DNA of 64,000 nucleotides, taken from assembly GCA_900550475.1 (NCBI GenBank), contig URSA01000009.1, forward strand, positions 1 through 64,000, given 5' to 3'. The stretch comes from an uncultured Lachnospiraceae bacterium. GTDB taxonomy: Bacteria; Bacillota; Clostridia; Lachnospirales; Lachnospiraceae. A model generated the notes under the pieces. That model was not told the origin of the DNA, ran no database searches, and saw nothing but the letters and a program-made list of their open reading frames with translations. How positions within the stretch are numbered: the first letter of the stretch is position 1; every line of letters starts with the position of its first letter. Shown here in pieces: positions 1 through 8,051 of this stretch. Position numbers and translations under genes: made by a program.

Positions 1-127
1 TATCATAGAAGACCTATTAGCTAATACTTATTTACAGAAAAACTTTCACAGACTCCTTTTTTGTTGTTCTCGGGTCTTTCTTGTATTGTATTGCGCATGA
101 TCGGTTGGTCGGCGCCTGACGCACCTG

Positions 128-1198
128 CTATTCTTCGATCCTCTGTCCGACACCGAGTGCCTCCACTGCAAGCTCTTTCACGTCCTCCTCATTGAGGAAA
201 GGCAGATACCCGGTGATTCCCTTTCCTGCGCGCAGGGTTTCTTGGGCAAATTCTTTTATATCTTCTTCGTTCAAGAAGGGCAGATACTCATTGATGCCTT
301 TGCCTGCGCGCAGGGTTTCCGTTGCAAATTCTTTTATGTCCTCCTTGTTCAAGAAAGGCAGATACTCGATGATGCCTTTGCCTGCGCGTAGTGTTTCCGT
401 TGCAAAATCCTTTATGTCCTCCTCATTCAAGAAAGGCAGATACTCGATGATGCCTTTGCCCGCGCGTAGGGTTTCTGTTGCAAAATCCTTTATGCCCTCC
501 TCGTTCAAGAAAGGCAGATACTCATTGATGCTCTTTCCTGCGCGCAGAGCCTCCGTAGCAAATTCCTTTATATCTTGCTCGTTCAAGAAAGGCAGATACT
601 CGATGATGCCTTTGCCTGCGCGTAGTGTTTCTTGAGCAAATTCTTTTATATCCTCTTCCTCCAAGAAAGGCAGATATTCGTTGATGCCTTTGCCTGCCCG
701 CAGTGTTTCCTGAGCAAAATCCTTTATGTCCTCCTCGTTAAGGAAAGGCAGATACTCATTGATGCTCTTTCCTGCGTGCAGAGCCTCCTGCGCAAGTTCT
801 TTTATATCCTCTTCGTTCATATATGGCAGGAACGCTCTAATGTCCTTTACGACCGCCTTATCCATGCTCCCAATCAGTTCTGTAATCTGCACAGGCTTTA
901 AGATCGGTATCGCTTCCTCGATTTCCTCCTCCGCAAAGTGTTCGTCCTTCCATTGCTCCGCATCAGTGTTCAGCACGGCATTTACTACCTTTGAAGGCCC
1001 GATCAGCTCATCAATCGACACCTGAAACAGTTCTGCCAGCTCCGGTATCTTCGCGATATCCGGCATGCTGTTTCCCCTCTCCCAACTGGAAACTGCCTGA
1101 TAGCTGATGCCCAACCGATCAGCCAGATCCACCTGCGTCATATTTCTTTCCTTTCTCAATTTAAGAATCCTTTTTCCAATTTCCTGCATACTGAACAT
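128..1198 (-). CDS. XRE-family regulator with nine 26-residue C-terminal repeats
   Basis: Residues about 4-60 form a classic XRE/Cro helix-turn-helix (RKERNMTQVDLADRLGISY, then SSWERG). After a short acidic linker, nine nearly identical 26-residue units follow (consensus EYLPFLNEEDIKEFAQETLR plus AGKGIN), filling the C-terminal two thirds. The start is placed at the ATG preceded by AAGGAGGAG; longer upstream extensions lack a ribosome site. The HTH family binds DNA; the repeats look alpha-helical and could form a solenoid or ligand/protein interface, but that is inference. The repeats are almost identical at DNA level (78-bp period), so copy number may vary between strains. The target is unknown; the gene stands alone. 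Confidence 0.85.
   Translation of the reverse strand: MFSMQEIGKRILKLRKERNMTQVDLADRLGISYQAVSSWERGNSMPDIAKIPELAELFQVSIDELIGPSKVVNAVLNTDAEQWKDEHFAEEEIEEAIPILKPVQITELIGSMDKAVVKDIRAFLPYMNEEDIKELAQEALHAGKSINEYLPFLNEEDIKDFAQETLRAGKGINEYLPFLEEEDIKEFAQETLRAGKGIIEYLPFLNEQDIKEFATEALRAGKSINEYLPFLNEEGIKDFATETLRAGKGIIEYLPFLNEEDIKDFATETLRAGKGIIEYLPFLNKEDIKEFATETLRAGKGINEYLPFLNEEDIKEFAQETLRAGKGITGYLPFLNEEDVKELAVEALGVGQRIEE
148..850 (-). repeat. 78-bp in-frame tandem repeat, about 9 copies
   Basis: The C-terminal coding part of the XRE regulator consists of 78-bp units, recognisable by a recurring AAGAAAGGCAGATACTC block about every 78 bp (near 195, 270, 347, 425, 503, 581, 659 and 737 on the plus strand). 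Copies differ by few bases, mostly silent, which suggests recent expansion or gene conversion. Confidence 0.9.
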
Positions 1199-1367
1199 AC
1201 TGTTCTCCTCCTTGTCTTTGACTATGATTTTCGATTTCGGTGACACTCTGGGGCTTTGCATTGTTCCCTGCCCTAGGGACCCCTGAATCTTGCTATGGTT
1301 CTCTGCTCTTGGCATTGCTAGGTCTTGTCATTATTCCTTATCTTCGACGTCGTTGGAATATGTTTTC

Positions 1368-1373
1368 ATTATA
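1368..1373 (-). promoter_or_regulatory. Possible -10 element for the XRE regulator
   Basis: A perfect TATAAT on the minus strand lies about 170 bp upstream of the regulator start. No strong -35 is visible; TAGACT at 16-bp spacing is the best fit. The call is tentative. Confidence 0.35.
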
Positions 1374-1584
1374 CCAAGCCTAGCACAACAGTCTATCAAA
1401 CGTTGTTTGAGTTGACATTTTTCCCTCTATTTTCTAATAATTACAATTTTATCATGCCCAATGTATGCTGGCAAACACAGCTCTCAAGACTCACTTCTCA
1501 CCCCTTCTCTGTCCGATGCTGCGCTGCCGGTGTTATGAAAATATGTTTCTCCGAAACACCAAACAATGCGCCGGCCTTAGTGGT

Positions 1585-1992
1585 CGGGTACAGAAGCGGA
1601 AAAGTGGTCGTCTGTACCCAATTTGAGCAGGAAATCGGACAGAAACCGGGTACAGGAGAGGGAAAATGGTCGTCTGTACCCGATCAGAGCAGGAAATCGG
1701 ACAGAAACCGGGTACAGAAGCGGAAAAGTGGTCGTCTGTACCCGATCTGAGCGGGATATCAGACAGAAATCGGGTACAGGAGAGGGAAAATGGTCGTCTG
1801 TACCCGATTTGAGCAGGAAATCGGACAGAAACCGGGTACAGAAGCGGAAAAGTGGTCGTCTGTACCCGATCTGAGCGGGATATCAGACAGAAATCGGGTA
1901 CAGGAGAGGAAAAGTGGTTGTCTGCACCCGATCTGAGCAGGAAATCGGACGGAAACCGGGTACAGGAGAAGGAAAAGTGCAATCTGTACCCT
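1585..1992. repeat. 62-bp tandem repeat array, 6.6 copies, each with an inverted repeat
   Basis: Units start at 1585, 1647, 1709, 1771, 1833, 1895 and 1957, an exact 62-bp period. Each begins CGGGTACAG and carries TCTGTACCC about 25 bp later, so every unit can form a 9-bp stem (GGGTACAGA/TCTGTACCC). Two subtypes alternate: one with AGAAGCGGAAAAGTGG and one with AGGAGAGGGAAAATGG in the loop. Units 3 and 5 appear identical, indicating expansion as a 124-bp dimer. Open frames cross the array on both strands because 62 bp cycles through frames; I see no ribosome sites or protein-like composition. There are no spacers, so this is not CRISPR. It lies in the 0.9-kb gap between the XRE gene and rnpB, which otherwise holds only promoters. 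Confidence 0.92.
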
Positions 1993-2107
1993 TGCGGTGC
2001 GAGGTGCGTGGTGGGAGAGGAGTTTGCGTACCGGTATAGGATGTGGGCTTTGGAAACATAGAATGGTATCGCAAAGGTCGAGGTATAAGTATTTGGTGTG
2101 CGTAGAT

Positions 2108-2136
2108 TTGACGCGGCGGGTGTACTGTGTTACAAT
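2108..2136 (+). promoter_or_regulatory. Promoter of rnpB
   Basis: TTGACG and TACAAT are separated by exactly 17 bp. The -10 ends about 7 bp before the predicted 5' end of RNase P RNA. Confidence 0.8.
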
Positions 2137-2142
2137 TGACGG

Positions 2143-2480
2143 GTCAAGTAGGACAGACGATCGCAGCCGCGCAAGCGGGTGAGGAAAGTCCGGGCTTCAC
2201 AGGGCAGGATGCCGGATAACGTCCGGTGGAGGCGACTCCAAGGCCAGTGCAACAGAGAGATACCGCCTGCCTTTGGCAGGTAAGGGTGGAAAGGCAGTGT
2301 AAGAGACTACCGTTCTGTCGGTAACGGCAGAAGCCATGTAAACCCCATCCGAAGCAAGACCGTATGGAAACAATAGATTTGCCCGATCTGTTTTCAGGTA
2401 GGTCGCTTGAGGCTGTCGGTAACGACAGTCCTAGATAGATGATCGTCCAACGACATAACCCGGCTTATCGTCCTGCTTGG
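2143..2480 (+). ncRNA. rnpB: RNase P RNA (bacterial, type A-like)
   Basis: This is the catalytic RNA that removes 5' leaders from pre-tRNAs. It contains the hallmark GAGGAAAGTCCGGGCTTC near the 5' end, a conserved core with CAACAGAGAGATACCGCC, and the 3' core GACATAACCCGGCTTATCG. The P1 terminal helix is formed by AAGTAGGAC (2146-2154) and GTCCTGCTT (2470-2478), which sets the ends. It is flanked by its own promoter and a strong intrinsic terminator. The RnpM (YlxR) protein encoded at 29.2 kb belongs to a family reported to modulate RNase P. Confidence 0.96.
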
Positions 2481-2485
2481 CATTG

Positions 2486-2527
2486 AATCCGATAAACACA
2501 GTGCACGCTGATTTATCGGATTTTTAT
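2486..2527 (+). terminator. Intrinsic terminator of rnpB
   Basis: AATCCGATAAA (2486-2496) pairs perfectly with TTTATCGGATT (2512-2522), followed by a T-rich tract. Confidence 0.88.
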
Positions 2528-2744
2528 TTGTATATAAATGGAACACAAAGGGAAAATAGGGGTGGAAAAGGGATTAAACGGGCTGGGATGCAAATGAAAG
2601 AAGCTGGGTAAAGGGCAAACAGGAAAAGAAACAAGCGGGATAAGAGTTATACAGAAAAAGAAGCAAGCAGGAAAAGAAGGGGAAACGGATTCGGATGAAA
2701 GTAAGAAAAGAAGAGATCGGACAGGAGAGGGTGAAGGAAAAAAG

Positions 2745-3578
2745 ATGAAAAACAGAAAATGGATCATTTTTCTGATGTTGGCTGTTTTGGTATTAACAGT
2801 GATAGGAGTGGCATGGCTTGTAAAGGGGAGAAAAAGCGATGCGCAACAGTCCGGTGCGGGCAGTATTGCGGAGGTTATGACAGATAGTCACAGAGGGCAA
2901 GGAGTTGTGTTTGCGATTGAAGAGGATGGTGGTGAAATTTATATTCTCACGGCAGGACATGTGATGGAAGGAACGGAGGTTGGCGAAACAGTCAGAATAT
3001 CCATGTTAACCGATGTCTCTGAGAAAGTTGCTGCGCGAGGGAGCGGCAATGAAACCGTAGAGACCAGTGTGCCTGGGGGTGATAGTGCGAAAGAAGGCGG
3101 CGTTGCGAACGAGGGTGACCGTGTGGCTGAAAACGGCGACACAGCAGGGAATGACAATATAACTGAAAGCGGTACGGTGGCGGCGCGGCTGGTATACCGG
3201 TCGGAGACGGCGGATCTGGCGATTCTGTCTGTAAGGCAGGAGGAGGCAGGGGAAAATTTGAACTGCGTGAAACGAGACCGGGCGGCATTTGATGCGGCTT
3301 CGGAGGGGGATTCTGTGCAGGCACGTTACCTGGAGCGCAGTGGCGGAGATTTGAGGGAGGTTGTGCAGCAGGGAAACCTGACTTACACATGGGTGTATCT
3401 TGAGGATTTCGGGCTTAATATGATGGTGGCGGAGCTGCCTGCAAAGAGTGGGATGTCCGGCTGTGGAATTTTCAGCGCGCAGGGGGATTTTCTGGGAATT
3501 TTATGCGGCGTGAGCGCAGAGGGAGAAGCGGCAATTCTGCCGCTCTCCGTCATAGAATCGGAATGGCTGCTTAAGTAA
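2745..3578 (+). CDS. Membrane-anchored trypsin-like serine protease
   Basis: An N-terminal signal anchor (about residues 5-26) is followed by a chymotrypsin-fold protease domain. The triad is visible as His72 in ILTAGHV, Asp157 in TADLAIL and Ser238 in SGMSGCG. The HtrA/Do family has similar motifs, but no PDZ domain follows; the protein ends shortly after the catalytic serine region at 277 residues. An acidic Gly/Ser/Glu/Asn-rich insert at about 98-142 separates His and Asp. The active domain should face outside the cell. The substrate is unknown. The ribosome site is weak (GTGAAGG). The stop overlaps the convergent kinase-like gene by 8 bp. Confidence 0.8.
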   Translation: MKNRKWIIFLMLAVLVLTVIGVAWLVKGRKSDAQQSGAGSIAEVMTDSHRGQGVVFAIEEDGGEIYILTAGHVMEGTEVGETVRISMLTDVSEKVAARGSGNETVETSVPGGDSAKEGGVANEGDRVAENGDTAGNDNITESGTVAARLVYRSETADLAILSVRQEEAGENLNCVKRDRAAFDAASEGDSVQARYLERSGGDLREVVQQGNLTYTWVYLEDFGLNMMVAELPAKSGMSGCGIFSAQGDFLGILCGVSAEGEAAILPLSVIESEWLLK

Positions 3579-4212
3579 AGGACTGGGGGAGGCGCTCTTT
3601 CAAAATGGCTTCGACCATTTTGGCGGCGTCATCCTCCTTTATATTTCCGGTATTGATGGAAAGATCATACTCGACCGGATCCAACCACTCCCTGCCGGTG
3701 TAATACTTGTAGTAATTGCTGCGGTATTTGTCGGTTTGCTCGATTGCCTTGCGCGCTTCTTTTTCACCGACCACCAGCCTGTCCATGATATTGAAAATGC
3801 ACTTATCAAGGGGAGCCTGAATATTCAGCTTCAGAGTGTTGGGGAAGGTGCGCAGTATGAAGTTTGCAGCCTTCCCGATGATGATGCAGGAGGGGCCGCC
3901 TGCGGACGCAAGCTGCAAGATCACTTTTGCCTGATAGGCAAACAGGTTTTCATTGGAGAGGAAGCGCTTGTCCTGCGGAGGGAAAACACTCCAGGTGAAG
4001 GCGCCCTGCCTGTTGGGGAAGGGAAGGATTCCTTTGTCGATCTTTTCATTCGCCTCAAAGAAAAATTTCTCGTTTATGCCGCTCAGATCGGAAGCCATCG
4101 TCAGAATTTCCGTATCGTAGCAGGGAATTTGCAGATCCTTGGAGAGCTGTCTGGCAATGTGGCTGCCGCCGCTGCCGTACCCTCTTGCAATTGTGATCAC
4201 ATAGTTTTTCAT
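3571..4212 (-). CDS. Cytidylate-kinase-like family protein (AAA_26)
   Basis: At 213 residues it begins with a P-loop-like ITIARGYGSGGSHIARQL, followed by IPCYDTEIL, the pattern of the cytidylate-kinase-like family common in Clostridia. These proteins resemble CMP kinase but usually sit outside nucleotide operons, and their substrate is not established. The start is supported by AAAGGAGGTACC. It is divergent from the deaminase operon, with a 302-bp intergenic region between them. Confidence 0.75.
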   Translation of the reverse strand: MKNYVITIARGYGSGGSHIARQLSKDLQIPCYDTEILTMASDLSGINEKFFFEANEKIDKGILPFPNRQGAFTWSVFPPQDKRFLSNENLFAYQAKVILQLASAGGPSCIIIGKAANFILRTFPNTLKLNIQAPLDKCIFNIMDRLVVGEKEARKAIEQTDKYRSNYYKYYTGREWLDPVEYDLSINTGNIKEDDAAKMVEAILKERLPQSFT

Positions 4213-4300
4213 GGCAGGTACCTCCTTTTATTGTTTATCTGTAATATATAAATGTCGCCTGCGATTTGTCAATTCATACGTTCGGAAAAGGGACAACATT

Positions 4301-4313
4301 GTGCAGACTGCAC
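4301..4313. promoter_or_regulatory. Palindrome upstream of deaminase-operon promoter
   Basis: GTGCAGACTGCAC is a perfect 13-bp palindrome ending one base before the -35 region. An activator position is plausible; the PucR-type regulator in the operon is a candidate binder (inference). Confidence 0.4.
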
Positions 4314-4314
4314 A

Positions 4315-4343
4315 TTGACAGCTTTGTGGATCTGGCTTACAAT
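4315..4343 (+). promoter_or_regulatory. Promoter of the deaminase/ABC transporter operon
   Basis: TTGACA and TACAAT are spaced by exactly 17 bp. Transcription would start near 4350, leaving a leader of about 165 nt before the first gene. Confidence 0.75.
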
Positions 4344-4391
4344 CAGAACAATTTAAGACAGGCGGATGGCATGCGGACAGCATACAGGCGT

Positions 4392-4436
4392 ATAACAAAG
4401 GCGTTAGATAGTGATATCTGGCGCTTTTTTTGTTAT
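4392..4436 (+). terminator. Leader terminator/attenuator before the deaminase operon
   Basis: GCGTTAGATA (4401-4410) pairs with TATCTGGCGC (4415-4424) around a GTGA loop, followed by seven T's. Flanking ATAACAAA (4392-4399) is complementary to TTTGTTAT (4429-4436), so a longer stem can engulf the U-tract. It lies between the promoter and the first gene in the same direction, suggesting attenuation. I do not recognise a known riboswitch aptamer. Confidence 0.6.
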
Positions 4437-4514
4437 CCGGATGAGCAAAATGAAGACGTATGCCGACATGAGAGAATTCAAAATAGACACTGAGCGGAAG
4501 GAGGGCGATTTGCC

Positions 4515-5783
4515 ATGAAGGTATACAGAAATGCAAGTTTGAGACATAAGAGTGGAAAATTTGATATCTGGGTGGACGGGGAGACGATTTTTGACATTCT
4601 CCCTGCGGGAACGCAGGAGGACGGCGAGGGGAGCCTGTCGTATCCGGTCACGGAGGAACGGGATCTGAAGGGGCGGTTGGTCTGTGAGCCGTTCGTGGAA
4701 TCCCATATCCATCTGGATTATGTATACACGGCGGACATACCTGCGGAGGAGACTGGGTCGGGAACACTGTTCGAGGCCATTGACAAGTGGTCGGATTCCA
4801 AAAGTGTTCTGACCGTACAGGATATCAAGGAGCGCGCCTACAAGGGAATCCGGGCGGAGATGAGGAACGGCGTGCAATACATACGGACGCATGTGGATGT
4901 GACGGATCCCAAGCTCACGGCCATGAAGGCAATGCTGGAGGTGAAGGAGGAAGTAAAGGATTTCCTCTATTTACAGTTGATCGCATTCCCACAGGAAGGC
5001 TACTACGCATACCGGGGCGGTGAGGAGCTGGTCGAGGAAGCACTTAAGATGGGAGCGGATGTGGTGGGCGGCATTCCCCATTATGAGTTTACGAGGCAGC
5101 TTGGAGAGCGCTCCGTGGAGAAAGCCTTTGAGCTTGCGGTAAAGTACGACAGGCTGCTGGACATTCATTGCGACGAGACGGACGATGAACAATCGCGCTT
5201 CGTGGAGAACATTGCGGCACAGGCGTATTACACGGGGCTGGGAAGCCGGGCAACGGCAAGCCACACCTGTGCAATGGGGTCATACAGCAATGCATACGCA
5301 TTCAAGATGATGAGCAAATTTAAAAAGGCGGGAATCAATTTCATTTCCTGCCCCACGGAAAATTGTTATTTACAGGGAAGATACGACAGCTACCCGAGAC
5401 GAAGGGGAATCACCAGAATCGACCAGCTTCTGGAGGCGGGCTGCAATGTGAGCTTTGCGCAGGATTCCATATCGGATCCGTGGTACCCGTTGGGGAACGG
5501 CAACCTGATTCATCAGGTGGATTTCGGCCTGCATCTGGGGCATCTGATGAGCCTTGAGCAGATACGGAACGGACTGGATTTTATTACCATTAACGGAGCC
5601 AGAACCCTTTCCGTGGAAGAAGGATATTCCCTGAAAAAGGGAAACAAGGCATCCTTTATCGTACTGGATGCGCCGGATGAACTGACGGCGATCAGGGAGC
5701 GGGCACATGTGCTCCTGAGCGTGCGGAACGGAAAAGTCATTGTGGAGAAACGCCCCGAGGAAATTCTCACGGAACCCTTCTGA
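4515..5783 (+). CDS. Cytosine deaminase-like amidohydrolase (first copy)
   Basis: This is a metal-dependent TIM-barrel amidohydrolase of the CodA family. Expected metal ligands are visible: His64 and His66 (ESHIHLDY), His218 in DIHCDETDDEQSRF and Asp317 in FAQDSISDPWYPLG; His250 in ASHTCAMGSY is also conserved, as is AFPQ at 157-160. Length (422) matches CodA (about 427). In E. coli CodA the residue before the catalytic Asp is His; here it is Gln (AQD versus GHD), so the substrate may differ from cytosine, for example isoguanine or another cyclic amidine (inference). The ribosome site is GGAAGGAGGG. It is the first gene of the catabolic/uptake operon. Confidence 0.82.
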   Translation: MKVYRNASLRHKSGKFDIWVDGETIFDILPAGTQEDGEGSLSYPVTEERDLKGRLVCEPFVESHIHLDYVYTADIPAEETGSGTLFEAIDKWSDSKSVLTVQDIKERAYKGIRAEMRNGVQYIRTHVDVTDPKLTAMKAMLEVKEEVKDFLYLQLIAFPQEGYYAYRGGEELVEEALKMGADVVGGIPHYEFTRQLGERSVEKAFELAVKYDRLLDIHCDETDDEQSRFVENIAAQAYYTGLGSRATASHTCAMGSYSNAYAFKMMSKFKKAGINFISCPTENCYLQGRYDSYPRRRGITRIDQLLEAGCNVSFAQDSISDPWYPLGNGNLIHQVDFGLHLGHLMSLEQIRNGLDFITINGARTLSVEEGYSLKKGNKASFIVLDAPDELTAIRERAHVLLSVRNGKVIVEKRPEEILTEPF

Positions 5784-5797
5784 GAGGAGGAAACGGC

Positions 5798-6544
5798 ATG
5801 GCAGTAACTTGCAGGGACATTATGGAACTGGAGACATGCAGACGGCTGAAGCTGATCGGCGGAGCAAGCGGAATCGGCAGATATGTGACATGGCCGTACA
5901 TCAAGAATATGGATACGATCAGTGAGTGGATCCATGGCGGTGAGCTTGTGTTTGTGATCGGTTCGAGGGAGGATATCTCCGAAAAGGGACTGCTTGCACT
6001 GATGGAGGAGGCTGATCGCAGCAAAATTGCGGGCGTGGTGCTTCTGATCGGGGGAGACTACATCAAGGCGGTACCGCACAGTGTCGTAAGGTTTGCGAAT
6101 GAAAGAGGGCTTCCCCTGTTCAAAATGCCTTTTGTGCTGAAGCTGATCGATATTACCAGAGATATTTCGCGGTACATCATGGAGGATCAGCTAAGGGATA
6201 AGGAGTGTGATGCTTCGCCGGAGCAGACCGTGCTTGAGCTTTTCATGCAGGGCAGAACGAGGGACGAGGTTCTGACATATTGTTTCCGCAGGCTGCAGCC
6301 ACTGGAGGAGGCGGACAAGATACGCGGCAGCGAATATGTGAAAACGCTGAAGTTCTATCTTGAGAGCGGCAACGATCTGATGCATGCGGCGGAGAAGATG
6401 TATATTCACCGGAACACCATGATTAACCGGATGAAAAAAATCAACAGTCTGCTGCAGCTTGACATGAACGATACAAAGGTCAGGAACGAGTACAGCAATG
6501 TATTTCAGGTGTTGGAGTACTACGGTATGTCGGTGGGAACATAG
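5798..6544 (+). CDS. PucR-family transcriptional regulator, short form
   Basis: The N-terminal part (about 1-125) fits the purine-catabolism regulator domain (GGASGIGRYVTWPYIKNMD; ELVFVIGSRED). The C-terminus is a PucR-type helix-turn-helix (SGNDLMHAAEKMYIHRNTM, then INRMKKINSLL). At 248 residues it lacks the central GGDEF-like portion of long PucR proteins. The family controls purine, allantoin and related nitrogen-compound catabolism. It sits between two deaminase genes, 14 bp after the first, with a GAGAGGAGG ribosome site, so it is likely the local regulator. Confidence 0.8.
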   Translation: MAVTCRDIMELETCRRLKLIGGASGIGRYVTWPYIKNMDTISEWIHGGELVFVIGSREDISEKGLLALMEEADRSKIAGVVLLIGGDYIKAVPHSVVRFANERGLPLFKMPFVLKLIDITRDISRYIMEDQLRDKECDASPEQTVLELFMQGRTRDEVLTYCFRRLQPLEEADKIRGSEYVKTLKFYLESGNDLMHAAEKMYIHRNTMINRMKKINSLLQLDMNDTKVRNEYSNVFQVLEYYGMSVGT

Positions 6545-6568
6545 GCGCGGAGGCTTGAAGGAAATCCA

Positions 6569-6823
6569 CAGAGGAAAGCGGAAGTGCGGCGCGGTATGCG
6601 GGCTTGGAAGCATAAAAGGAAATCCGTGTAAGAATGCAGGAGAGCGTCGGAAGTGACGGTGGGGCAGACCCCAGAGGAGGCAGCTATGGTAATCAGAAAT
6701 TGCAGGATCAGAGGAAGAGAGGGACTTTTCCGGGTAGAATATGAAAACGGAATTTTCACGGCGATCGTGCCGGAGGAACAGGCAGGCGCAGAGGAAAGCG
6801 GAAGCGCGGCGCGGTACGCAGGC
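6569..6823 (+). repeat. Pair of 35-bp near-identical direct repeats
   Basis: The segment at 6569-6603 recurs at 6789-6823 with about three mismatches. Both begin CAGAGGAAAGCGGAAG and continue GCGGCGCGGTA. The first copy is intergenic, the second lies inside the second deaminase gene and encodes an Ala/Glu/Gly/Ser-rich stretch absent from the first deaminase. Confidence 0.75.
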
Positions 6824-8005
6824 ACAGAAGGAAGCGGAAGTGCGGGCGCGGAAGGACAGGTGCGCATCGGGGAGCAGGAGATCGATGCGGCGGGCAGGAT
6901 GATCATGCCGCCGTTCGTGGAGCCCCACATTCATCTGGACTGTGTGCTGACGGCGGGTATCCCGCATTTTAATATGTCGGGCACGCTGTTCGAAGGCATC
7001 AGCACATGGCAGGAGTACAAGACCACACAGCCGCTTGTGGTGTCGGAGATCAAGGACCGGGCAAGACAGGCGCTGCGGCTGATGGCGGAGAGGGGCGTAC
7101 AGTTCGTGCGTACCCATGTGGATGTGACGGAGACCTCCTTCAAGGGCGTGGAGGCGCTGGAGGAGCTGAAGGAAGAGATGCGCGGTGTGATGGAGATCCA
7201 GACCATCGCCTTTCCCCAGAATGGCATCATCTCGTTTCCGGGCGGCAGGGAGCTGATGACGAGAGCAATGGACATGGGAATGGATTGCGTGGGCGGGATT
7301 CCACACTATGAATACACAAGGGAATACGGACTGGAGTCCATCAAATTCATTTTTGATCTGGCGGAAAAATATGACGCCTGCGTGGATGTGCATTGCGATG
7401 AAATTGACGATGAGCAGTCCCGCTGTCTGGAGACACTGGCGGCAACGGCAATGGAGAGGGGCTGGGGAAGCCGGACAGTGGCGGCACATACCTGTGCCAT
7501 GGGCTCCTACAATGACGCCTATTGCACCAAACTGTTCCGTCTGCTGAAGGATTCCGGCATCAATCTGAATGCCTGTCCGTCCGCAAACATCCATCTGCAG
7601 GGAAGGATAGACAGCTTCCCCAAGCGCCGCGGCGTCACGCGGATCAAGGAGCTGACCCATGCGGGAATCAACATTGCGCTGGGGCAGGATTCCATCCGGG
7701 ATCCATGGTATCCGCTGGGAGTGGGAGATCTTCTGCGGGTGCTGGAGATGGGCGTGCATGTGGCGCAGATGACGGGATATGAGGATTTGAATCACTGTCT
7801 GGATCTGATTTCCGATAACGGTGCGAAGAATCTCTGCCTCTCAAAGGAATATGGCATTGAGGTGGGCAAGGAGGCAAATTTCCTGCTTCTGGACGGCAGG
7901 GATGATGTGGAGGTGCTCAGATTTTTAAGCCCCGTGCTTTTGTCGGTACATAAGGGAAAGGTCATTGTAAAGAAAGTACCTGCACAGGCAACCGTTTCAT
8001 TTTGA
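6686..8005 (+). CDS. Cytosine deaminase-like amidohydrolase (second copy)
   Basis: Closely related to the first copy and to CodA: His81 and His83 (EPHIHLDC), DVHCDEIDDEQSRC, AAHTCAMGSY, LQGRIDSFPKRRGVTRIKE and GQDSIRDPWYPLG. The ATG is chosen because GAGGAGG lies just upstream; an earlier in-frame ATG (6653) has no ribosome site. Residues about 32-58 (AGAEESGSAARYAGTEGSGS and on) form a low-complexity insertion in the N-terminal beta domain, produced by a repeat also found upstream of the gene. It is probably enzymatically active since all metal ligands are present. The two copies may act on different nucleobase-like substrates imported by the downstream transporter. Confidence 0.82.
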   Translation: MVIRNCRIRGREGLFRVEYENGIFTAIVPEEQAGAEESGSAARYAGTEGSGSAGAEGQVRIGEQEIDAAGRMIMPPFVEPHIHLDCVLTAGIPHFNMSGTLFEGISTWQEYKTTQPLVVSEIKDRARQALRLMAERGVQFVRTHVDVTETSFKGVEALEELKEEMRGVMEIQTIAFPQNGIISFPGGRELMTRAMDMGMDCVGGIPHYEYTREYGLESIKFIFDLAEKYDACVDVHCDEIDDEQSRCLETLAATAMERGWGSRTVAAHTCAMGSYNDAYCTKLFRLLKDSGINLNACPSANIHLQGRIDSFPKRRGVTRIKELTHAGINIALGQDSIRDPWYPLGVGDLLRVLEMGVHVAQMTGYEDLNHCLDLISDNGAKNLCLSKEYGIEVGKEANFLLLDGRDDVEVLRFLSPVLLSVHKGKVIVKKVPAQATVSF

Positions 8006-8051
8006 CATAAAGGCTTTGCTTTTATGATAGAGAAAAAGGAGGAGAAGTACT

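Noticed and set aside
1533..1982. Open frames of 149 residues (minus) and 83 residues (plus) across the 62-bp array
   Set aside because: They arise because the repeat has few stops; there are no ribosome sites and both strands are open at once.
1585..1992. CRISPR array
   Set aside because: The whole 62-bp unit is repeated without unique spacers, and no cas genes are present.
6191..7795. 534-residue minus-strand open frame
   Set aside because: It lies opposite the PucR gene and the second deaminase, has no ribosome site and an implausible His/Arg/Leu composition.
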